Below are positions 7,394 to 12,601 of a DNA stretch of 12,601 bases, piece by piece. Made by a program: the position numbers and the translations under genes. Source of the stretch: Patescibacteria group bacterium (GTDB lineage Bacteria; Patescibacteriota; JABMPQ01; JAHIRA01); NCBI GenBank assembly GCA_018818905.1, contig JAHIRA010000087.1:1-12601 (forward strand), given 5' to 3'. The notes under the pieces were generated by a model. It searched no databases. It saw nothing but the letters and a program-made list of their open reading frames with translations, and was not told the DNA's origin. Within the stretch, counting starts at the first letter, position 1. Each line of letters starts with the position of its first letter.

Positions 7394-10180
7394 CTATTTC
7401 AATTCTCCCCAATTGTCTCCGCTGCAAACTTCGACTTTGAGGGGGACGTTGAGCGTGAAAGCTTCTTCCATTCTCTTTTGAACCAGTTTGGACATGGCGG
7501 CAACTTCTTTCTGGGGAACTTCGAAGATAAGTTCATCGTGAATCTGAAGAAGCATTTTGAGAGGTAGCTTCTTGTCTATCATTTCTTGGTAAATATTGTT
7601 CATGGCAATTTTGATGATGTCAGCTGATGTGCCTTGAACCGGCATATTGATGGCAATTCTTTCTCCGGCTTTGACTAGTGGGCCAGTACTTGACTGAAGC
7701 TCGGGTAAATAGCGTCTTCTGCCCACCAGAGTTTCAACATAGCCGTTTTTTCTGGCAAAAGCAATGGTCTTGTCGGCATATTCTTTGATGCCGGGATGTT
7801 TTTGGTAGTAGGTATCAATATACTCTTGGGCGTCAGCTGGGGCAATGTTTAAAGTTTGTGAGAGCCCAAAGGCGCTCATGCCGTAAAGCACGCCAAAATT
7901 AATAGTTTTGGCAAAGTTTCTTTCTTTTTTGCTCACTTCTGACTGTTTCTTGCCAAAAACCAAAGCGGCGGTGCGACCATGAATGTCTTCACCGTTTTTA
8001 AAGGCCTTGGTCATTTCCGGGTCCTTGGAAATTGAGGCGACCACTCTGAGGTCAATCTGGCTATAGTCAGCCGAGATCAGCTTCTGGTCCTTGTCAGCAA
8101 CAAAAGCTTCTCTAATCTTGGTGCCAAATTTTGATCGTATTGGAATATTCTGCAGGTTGGGGTCAGATGAGGACAGACGTCCGGTAGCAGTAATAGTTTG
8201 ATTGAAGCTGGTGTGAATGCGACCGGTTTTGTTGTTAACAAGCTTGGGTAAAGTATCGACATAGGTGTTTTGGAGTTTGGCTAGCTCTCTGTATTGTTCT
8301 ATCAGAGTGACAATGGGGTGAGCTTGACGAATCTTGGCCAGCTCTGAGGCTGCGGTCGAAACACCTTTCTGGGTTTTTTTGAGACCTTTGACTGGGATTT
8401 TGAGAGTCTTGAAGAGAATTTCGGACAGCTGTTGAGTAGAATTGATATTGAAGGCTTTCGTTCCAGCGAGTTCATAAATTTGCTGTGTCAGATCGACAAT
8501 GTACTGACCAAACTCCTTGGAGAGCTTCTCTAACTTTTTCTTATCGACTTTAATTCCTGCTATCTCCATTTCAGACAGAACTATAACCAAAGGCATCTCG
8601 ATGTCAAAGAAAAGCTTCTCTAACTTCTTCTCTTCTTTGAAGCGATCAATGAAAAGATGGTTGAGTTTCAGAGTCATGTCGGCGTCCTCGGAGGCATAAA
8701 AAGCCAGTTTTTCCTTGTTTACCTCAGTGATATCCTTTTTGTCTTTGCCAGTGCCGACTAGATCGGAAAAAGAGACCATTTTATATGAAAATTCTTTGAA
8801 GGCTAAGTCGTCAAGGCTGTGTCTTCTGGAGTTTGATTCAAGTAGATATGAGGCCACCATGGTGTCAAACCAGACATTTTGAAGATTGATGCCGTGATTT
8901 TTGAAAATGATGTAGTCATATTTGAAATTGTGCGCAATTTTCTTGATATTTTTGTTTTCGAGGATATCTTTGGTTTGTTTTTGCAGATCAGCCGGGAGAT
9001 CCAAGAAATTGGCCAAATAGTATGCTTCTTTCTCTTTAAGGGCGAAGGAAATGCCTATGAGCTTGGCTTCCAGTGGGCGTAAACTGGTGGTTTCTGTATC
9101 AACGGCAAAGGTTTTGGTCTTGGCAAGTTTGTCCAAGAAAGTTCTGATCTCTTGGTGGTCTTCTAAAAGATGATATTTGACGCCGTGAGTTTGGCATTTA
9201 TCTTGGAGGGAGAACTTCTCGGCCACTTTCTTCTTGTCAAACAGGGAGGCTTGAGCGGTGGGGCCAGCTTTAATTTGCCTGGGTTCAGGAATTTTGTTGA
9301 GTAAGTTCCTGAATTCTAGTTCTTGGAAGAGCTTCACTACTTTATCAATATCAAAGTCTTTGAGTTCGGCGTCGGCCAGATTGAAGTTAACCTTCATATC
9401 AGTCACAATAGTGCCAAGCTTTTTTGACAAAAAAGCTTGTTTTTCTTGAGCTAGAAGAGTTTCTAGTGTTTTGGGTCGAATGAGTTTTTGTTTTTTGTTC
9501 TTGTCGGCAAAGTCTGGTTGCTTGATCGCCTCATAAAGCTTTTCTAGGGTGCCAAATTTAAGCAAGAGTTTAATGGCTGTTTTTTCTCCGACACCTTGGA
9601 CTCCAGGGATATTGTCAGAAGAATCTCCAGCCAAGCCTTTGTAATCTATAAGTTGGTCTGGCTTGAGGCCATTGAATTTATTTTCAACTTTTTTTTCATC
9701 GTAAATAATAGTGTCTTTAAAGCCTCGTCTGAGAGTATAAACTTGGGTATCGTCATCTACAAGCTGAAGAGCGTCGTTATCACCAGTGACAATGACATTG
9801 GGCACATGACAAGTTTTAGATAAGGTGCCAATGAAATCATCAGCCTCATAGCCCTTCATGGAATAAATAGGCATGTTGAAGGCTGTGACAATCTCTTGGA
9901 CACGGGGGATTTGCTTGTAAAGCTCATTTGGAGCGGCTTCTCTTCTGGCTTTGTAGTCTTTGTACATTTTGTGACGGAAGGTCTTGCCTTTACGGTCAAA
10001 AGTAACCGCGATATGAGTCGGTTTGAGTTCTTCGAGGGCCTTAAGAAGAATCATAGTGAAACCATAGACGGCATTGACCAGTTCTCCTTGGCTAGTCGTT
10101 AAAGGGGGGAGAGCGTGAAAGCCGCGGTGAATGAGAGCATTGCCGTCAATGAGAGCTAATTTGATGCGTTTTTTGTTCAT
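7394..10180 (-). CDS. polA: DNA polymerase I, full three-domain form with 5'-3' and 3'-5' exonuclease
   Basis: 928 residues, the same length as the E. coli enzyme. Fills gaps after excision repair and removes RNA primers. Domains: 5'-nuclease (about 1-300) with metal-binding LIDGN (Asp12), FDRKGKTFRH, GYEADD, VTGDNDALQLV and GDSSDNIPGVQGVGEKTA; proofreading domain with Exo I AVDTET (Asp361, Glu363), Exo II HNFKYD and Exo III YASED, so the catalytic acids are all present; polymerase domain with motif A SADYSQIDLR (Asp705), O-helix KTINFGVLYG (Phe762) and motif C QIHDELIFEVP (Asp882). By codon count, these three fall at the E. coli residue numbers. Phe762 predicts discrimination against dideoxynucleotides. 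An extended -10 sits six bases before the ATG. First gene of polA-holA. Confidence 0.98.
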   Translation of the reverse strand: MNKKRIKLALIDGNALIHRGFHALPPLTTSQGELVNAVYGFTMILLKALEELKPTHIAVTFDRKGKTFRHKMYKDYKARREAAPNELYKQIPRVQEIVTAFNMPIYSMKGYEADDFIGTLSKTCHVPNVIVTGDNDALQLVDDDTQVYTLRRGFKDTIIYDEKKVENKFNGLKPDQLIDYKGLAGDSSDNIPGVQGVGEKTAIKLLLKFGTLEKLYEAIKQPDFADKNKKQKLIRPKTLETLLAQEKQAFLSKKLGTIVTDMKVNFNLADAELKDFDIDKVVKLFQELEFRNLLNKIPEPRQIKAGPTAQASLFDKKKVAEKFSLQDKCQTHGVKYHLLEDHQEIRTFLDKLAKTKTFAVDTETTSLRPLEAKLIGISFALKEKEAYYLANFLDLPADLQKQTKDILENKNIKKIAHNFKYDYIIFKNHGINLQNVWFDTMVASYLLESNSRRHSLDDLAFKEFSYKMVSFSDLVGTGKDKKDITEVNKEKLAFYASEDADMTLKLNHLFIDRFKEEKKLEKLFFDIEMPLVIVLSEMEIAGIKVDKKKLEKLSKEFGQYIVDLTQQIYELAGTKAFNINSTQQLSEILFKTLKIPVKGLKKTQKGVSTAASELAKIRQAHPIVTLIEQYRELAKLQNTYVDTLPKLVNNKTGRIHTSFNQTITATGRLSSSDPNLQNIPIRSKFGTKIREAFVADKDQKLISADYSQIDLRVVASISKDPEMTKAFKNGEDIHGRTAALVFGKKQSEVSKKERNFAKTINFGVLYGMSAFGLSQTLNIAPADAQEYIDTYYQKHPGIKEYADKTIAFARKNGYVETLVGRRRYLPELQSSTGPLVKAGERIAINMPVQGTSADIIKIAMNNIYQEMIDKKLPLKMLLQIHDELIFEVPQKEVAAMSKLVQKRMEEAFTLNVPLKVEVCSGDNWGELK

Positions 10181-10186
10181 GTGTCT

Positions 10187-10195
10187 ATTTTAGCA
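10187..10195 (-). promoter_or_regulatory. Extended -10 promoter element of polA
   Basis: Minus strand reads TGCTAAAAT, a full TGn extension with a 5-of-6 -10 hexamer. It ends six bases before the polA ATG, so transcription would begin at or within a base or two of the start codon, giving a leaderless mRNA. No good -35 is visible, as is common with extended -10 promoters. Confidence 0.55.
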
Positions 10196-10217
10196 AGGTG
10201 GAGTATAAAAGAGAAGT

Positions 10218-10246
10218 AATAAAAATCCGCCCCAGAGAGGGAGCGG
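10218..10246 (-). terminator. Intrinsic terminator downstream of the GNAT gene
   Basis: On the minus strand CCGCTCC (10240-10246) pairs with GGGGCGG (10227-10233), including one T-G wobble, around loop CTCTCT, followed by ATTTTTATT. It separates the accessory block from polA. Confidence 0.65.
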
Positions 10247-10276
10247 GGAAGACATGGGGGTTTTATTTTTGGGCTG

Positions 10277-10516
10277 TCAATTTGTGTCAATGACACGACC
10301 AAAGAAGTAACAATCCTCTCCAAAACCTTGCTTTTTGAGCAAGTAAGTTTCACTGAATTTCATTTTCTCGTAGAAGCCCTTGGCGTTGTAGCTTTTCATG
10401 CTCCAGCACCAGAGTTTTGGAATGTTTTCTTCTTGGCATTTTTTGATAGCATGCTCTACTAATTTTTGGCCACCTTGATTGATATTTGAACTTAGACAAA
10501 CTATTTCGTAGCACAT
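10277..10516 (-). CDS. GNAT-family acetyltransferase, short and probably N-terminally truncated
   Basis: 79 residues from the ATG at 10514-10516. It corresponds to the C-terminal half of a GNAT fold: a strand and loop NQGGQKLVEHAIKKCQEENI, fitting the acetyl-CoA-binding motif A ((Q/R)xxGx(G/A) pattern, here imperfect), then NAKGFYEKMKFSE, the motif B 'A..FYEK.GF' hallmark. Full-length relatives have about 60 more residues before this. The frame stays open for only 15 codons upstream (KIEYANYEKLKLEC) to a TAA at about 10562-10564, so the N-terminal strands are missing. I favour a decayed remnant; a frameshift or a genuine short protein cannot be excluded. It lies about 65 bases after the TIKI/ChaN-like gene on the same strand and is followed by a terminator. 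Substrate unknown. Confidence 0.6.
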   Translation of the reverse strand: MCYEIVCLSSNINQGGQKLVEHAIKKCQEENIPKLWCWSMKSYNAKGFYEKMKFSETYLLKKQGFGEDCYFFGRVIDTN

Positions 10517-10581
10517 GCACTCAAGCTTCAGCTTTTCATAGTTGGCGTATTCTATCTTTTACTAGAGATTTAGCTTGTTGA

Positions 10582-11634
10582 TTAATCTTTAAACTTGACA
10601 ATGCTGATATCTTTTCTTTTGTCTACCAAGAAATCTTGCACATTAATCCCTGCGTCCATCTCAAAATGAGCTCTCCCTCCAAATACAATCCCATTTCCAT
10701 TTTCTGGGACTTGATTTGCCCAAGCAAGGTTTCTAGTTCCAATCACTAGATCATTTGATCGTAGATTTTTTCTGTAATAATTCGAATCGACATCCATTGC
10801 TTTTACCTGGATCTTGTTCTTCTTGCAAGACTTCAATATTTGAAAATATGGGTTTTCTTCTGGTGAAGAAATGTCCCCGTGTTTATCTTCCCAATTTTTT
10901 GAATAGTATAAGAGAAGCTCTTGTTTTGCATCATCATATTCCCGGCTATCTTCAGGCATATTTATAAAAGCATCCACAGCCTCTTGTTTTTTGTGAGGGA
11001 GCATTTCCATGGCAAACCAGTCAATTTTTCCACTATCAATAATGCTTGTAGCAAAATTATGTCTTTCCATATCCCCATGCATATCCGGCACTAAAAGAAC
11101 TCCATCTCTAAAGTTTTCAGCTACATCTGATTCTTCTATTTGAGGGATATCGACCGCTCTTCTTGAAGAATTTATTCTTTCCTGAACTTCTTGTTCTTGT
11201 TGATAATAATCATTTTTCTTGAATACTAGGTCTAGGCTTTCCTGACCTTCGAGAATCGAAATAAATCTATTTGCTACTATTTCTTCATCTATTTTCCCGC
11301 CGTAGTTACCGTAGAAAAAATTTATACTATCAACAATTGAATCTTTGTCTGTTTCAACCTTAATTTTCCCACCCGAGTTTAATGTAAATATATATCCAGA
11401 ATCAGTCTTTTCTGAACTTGCATGATCGGGAACCAATACTTCTTGTAATTGATCGATACTTAAACTCTCTGGAAAAAATTCTTTATCGATTATTCCACTG
11501 TCCTTTAAGTATGTTTGATACTCTAACGGTCTTCTTTTTGCTAAAGGACCATTTTTTCTTTCTAGTCTTTCAAGGCTGTTTCTTTTAAAGCTCATTTGTT
11601 CTCTCATTTGGCCTATGCGTCTTTCTTCTGACAT
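10582..11634 (-). CDS. TIKI/ChaN-like superfamily protein with unrecognised N-terminal domain
   Basis: 350 residues. The C-terminal half (about 178-336) has the pattern of the ChaN/TIKI/EreA-like fold: LLVPDMHGDMERHNF (His186 near a loop after the first strand), WFAMEML (Glu210) followed by KKQEAVDAFI, a helical stretch with a long Asp/Glu-rich insert, ILKSCKKNKIQVKAMDVDSNY, a TRNLAWANQV helix, and GIVFGGRAHFEMDAGINVQDFL (His323). Members bind haem or metal, or act as metallo-hydrolases; the activity here is unknown. The first 170 residues are charged, with DSGYIFTLNSGGKIKVETD suggesting a small beta hairpin; no known domain is evident. No signal peptide or membrane helix, unlike lipoprotein ChaN, so probably cytoplasmic. 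Composition is visibly more AT-rich than polA, suggesting an accessory origin. A -10 TATAAT lies at 11646-11651. Confidence 0.72.
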   Translation of the reverse strand: MSEERRIGQMREQMSFKRNSLERLERKNGPLAKRRPLEYQTYLKDSGIIDKEFFPESLSIDQLQEVLVPDHASSEKTDSGYIFTLNSGGKIKVETDKDSIVDSINFFYGNYGGKIDEEIVANRFISILEGQESLDLVFKKNDYYQQEQEVQERINSSRRAVDIPQIEESDVAENFRDGVLLVPDMHGDMERHNFATSIIDSGKIDWFAMEMLPHKKQEAVDAFINMPEDSREYDDAKQELLLYYSKNWEDKHGDISSPEENPYFQILKSCKKNKIQVKAMDVDSNYYRKNLRSNDLVIGTRNLAWANQVPENGNGIVFGGRAHFEMDAGINVQDFLVDKRKDISIVKFKD

Positions 11635-11645
11635 TTTTATTATTA

Positions 11646-11651
11646 ATTATA
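11646..11651 (-). promoter_or_regulatory. -10 box of the TIKI/ChaN-like gene
   Basis: A perfect TATAAT on the minus strand, 11 bases before the ATG at 11634, implying a leader of about 5 bases. The nearest -35-like hexamer is TTGTCT (11672-11677) at a long 20-base spacing, so activity is uncertain. The LexA-like box lies just upstream of it. Confidence 0.45.
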
Positions 11652-11683
11652 GAATCAATTTTTATCATTTTAGACAACTAGAT

Positions 11684-11735
11684 ACTATCCGAACAAATGT
11701 TCAGATAGTTGCAGGGAATTGAGTGCTATCTGAAC
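11684..11735. repeat. Three-copy 10-base repeat cluster forming alternative hairpins
   Basis: Related 10-mers occur at 11685-11694 (CTATCCGAAC), 11699-11708 (GTTCAGATAG, inverted) and 11726-11735 (CTATCTGAAC). The middle copy is an exact reverse complement of the third (17-base loop) and pairs with the first except for one mismatch, which becomes a U-G wobble in minus-strand RNA, where the stem has a 4-base loop. The two pairings exclude each other. The cluster lies between the STAS-like gene and the TIKI/ChaN-like gene. No T-tract follows either stem directly. Confidence 0.8.
11690..11703. promoter_or_regulatory. Second candidate LexA (SOS) box, upstream of the TIKI/ChaN-like gene
   Basis: CGAACAAATGTTCA matches 13 of 14 positions of the Gram-positive LexA consensus CGAACRNRYGTTYC (last base A) and contains the intact GAAC-N4-GTTC dyad. 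Its first 12 bases are identical to the candidate between ruvA and uvrB. It lies about 40 bases upstream of the gene's -10 box. It is also the centre of the first hairpin of the repeat cluster, which could explain its symmetry. Confidence 0.5.
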
Positions 11736-11756
11736 AAAAAATTGTTGATTCCGACA

Positions 11757-12071
11757 TTAGTCTGTGTCTTTTCCTTTAGCTTCCTTTGCTTTTTTGAGTG
11801 TTTCCAGCGTTGCCTCAACAGAAGGATTTTCGGTATTTAATAGTCGCACTCTTTTCTTAAACCTCTTTTGTATTGGTGTTATAAACTCGTCTGCCCAGGA
11901 TGGTGTTAAAACAAAGACACCTTGAAAGTCAATAACCACCTCTTCATTCTCGGGTATTTTTTCAAGTTTGGATCTAAACGCAAGATAGGCCTCTTTTCCA
12001 GTGGGCCTTGAAATTAGATTAGTCCCGAATTTTTCTAGTTTAATAGTCACTTTTAAAGAATTAATAATCAA
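11757..12071 (-). CDS. STAS-like domain protein (DUF4325 type)
   Basis: 104 residues forming one small alpha/beta domain. Visible: GTNLISRPTGKEAYLAFRSKL (16-36), then VVIDFQGVFVLTPSWADEF (45-63), which matches the 'DFxGV..i..SfaDE' signature of STAS-like DUF4325 proteins, and a Lys-rich C-terminal helix. Such domains are thought to act as switch or partner modules and are often beside or fused to a histidine-kinase-like ATPase. No ATPase lies on either side here, so it looks like an orphan. The start is uncertain: TTG at 12069-12071 gives 104 residues and GTG seven codons later would also work; there is no ATG and no Shine-Dalgarno motif. AT-rich, within the accessory block. Partner and function unknown. 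Confidence 0.7.
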   Translation of the reverse strand: MIINSLKVTIKLEKFGTNLISRPTGKEAYLAFRSKLEKIPENEEVVIDFQGVFVLTPSWADEFITPIQKRFKKRVRLLNTENPSVEATLETLKKAKEAKGKDTD

Positions 12072-12193
12072 TTATGGCAAGACAACCATGATTTGAAGCG
12101 GGCACTCGAGGGAGCTGGCGTCAACTCGACTTGAGCATGGTTTGTGATTCTCAGCCTGAGTTTTTCTTGGGCTTCTTATTTACCTGATTTTTG

Positions 12194-12436
12194 CTAGGCT
12201 AGAGCTAATTCTAGAAAATTCTTAATAAAAGGCACGCCTTGATTATATGAAGCCTTAATTTCGGCGTGAAACTGTTTGCCATAAATCAGTTTGGTCTTGT
12301 GCTTGATGGCTTGGACATAACCAGAATCAGCAATAACCTCGTATTGATCTGGGACATGAAGAACCGCCCAGCCATGAACTTCTGGAGCGGTGAAATTATC
12401 CGGGATATCTTTGAAAATTGGGTCATCCTTTCTAAT
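12194..12436 (-). pseudogene. 3' fragment of a class I glutamine amidotransferase gene
   Basis: An open frame of about 80 codons with no start of its own (a stop lies at 12437-12439). It reads IRKDDPIFKDIPDNF, EVIADSGYVQAIKHKTKLIYGKQ, FHAEIKAS and ends FIKNFLELALA. This is the C-terminal end of a class I glutamine amidotransferase (GuaA-N-terminal-like or stand-alone GATase): the catalytic His and Glu of 'QFHPE' are present with Ala in place of Pro, and 'G..fIKNFLE' closes the domain. The catalytic Cys half is absent. Upstream it is joined to a trpS fragment in another frame, so no functional amidotransferase can be made from this copy. Confidence 0.75.
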
Positions 12437-12601
12437 TCACCAATAGGAGTGATTGTATTCAAAAGCCAGGTTAATTCAGTATGTTCAGGAACTTGTGATT
12501 GAACAAAAAGAATGCATTTTTTAGGATTAAGACCAGCAGATAGATAAATAGTGGCTAAATCTAAAATTTTCTCTTGCATTTTTAGAACTGCTTGAGGATT
12601 A
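12415..12601 (-). pseudogene. trpS: Tryptophanyl-tRNA synthetase gene, interrupted (internal piece, 5' end outside window)
   Basis: From the right edge the frame reads NPQAVLKMQEKILDLATIYL, SAGLNPKKCILFVQSQVPEHTELTWLLNTITPIGELERMTQF. This is the class I Trp-tRNA synthetase segment after the HIGH region, ending in the conserved 'GELERMTQFKDK'. The match stops at 12415; beyond it the frame encodes unrelated residues (KISRIISPLQKF...) to a stop at 12286, while the DNA there is amidotransferase sequence in another frame. Family members are about 320-350 residues; the KMSKS half is missing. The Met at 12577-12579 is internal, not the start. As the tRNA synthetase is essential, an intact copy must exist elsewhere, or the junction is an assembly error. 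Confidence 0.8.

Noticed and set aside
11735..11750. AACAAAAAATTGTT palindrome as terminator of the STAS-like gene
   Set aside because: Only five A/T-dominated pairs and no T-tract after it; too weak to call.
12149..12163. CTCAGCCTGAG followed by five Ts as a plus-strand terminator
   Set aside because: The stem is only four or five bases with a one- to three-base loop and no plus-strand gene ends there.
12286..12414. C-terminal tail of the 97-residue frame starting at 12579 as a genuine protein end
   Set aside because: The residues after MTQF resemble nothing and lie over amidotransferase coding sequence in another frame, so they are a by-product of the junction.

Overview
The window is a compact stretch of bacterial chromosome, moderately AT-rich, with gene spacings of 6-30 bases inside operons. 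It carries one-copy housekeeping genes (rlmE, ruvA, uvrB, truB, rpsT, holA, polA) next to a FemX-type peptidoglycan branching enzyme and a single-pass surface protein. This content, and the near absence of Shine-Dalgarno motifs, suggests a small-genome bacterium, perhaps of the Patescibacteria/CPR type. That placement is inference; no rRNA or lineage marker is present.

Layout. Minus strand, 1-3073: ruvA -> femX-like -> anchored surface protein, closed by a clear intrinsic terminator (304-337). The terminator lies directly against the start codon of rlmE, which runs off the left edge. Between ruvA and the divergent uvrB (3074-3303) is a perfect 30-bp inverted repeat whose loop side holds a sequence close to the Gram-positive LexA (SOS) box. 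Plus strand, 3304-6434: uvrB -> truB, then rpsT with its own promoter and terminator. Minus strand, 6433-10180: polA -> holA, where polA has an extended -10 six bases before its ATG and so is probably leaderless.

From 10218 to the right edge the character changes to an accessory, rearranged block, all on the minus strand: a short GNAT acetyltransferase that looks N-terminally truncated, a TIKI/ChaN-like protein with an unrecognised N-terminal half, a repeat cluster with mutually exclusive hairpins and a second LexA-like box, a STAS-like (DUF4325-type) protein, and a junction joining the 5' part of a tryptophanyl-tRNA synthetase gene to the 3' end of a class I glutamine amidotransferase gene. 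The two gene pieces meet out of frame at about 16 bases both could encode. Bases 12072-12193 (122 bases) hold no gene or clear signal.

Working together: ruvA (junction processing), uvrB (excision repair), polA (gap filling) and holA (clamp loading) form a DNA repair/replication set. The LexA-like box between ruvA and uvrB would fit DNA-damage control, and the second box would add the TIKI/ChaN-like gene to the same regulon. truB, rlmE and rpsT serve the ribosome and tRNA. The femX-like gene and surface protein serve the envelope.
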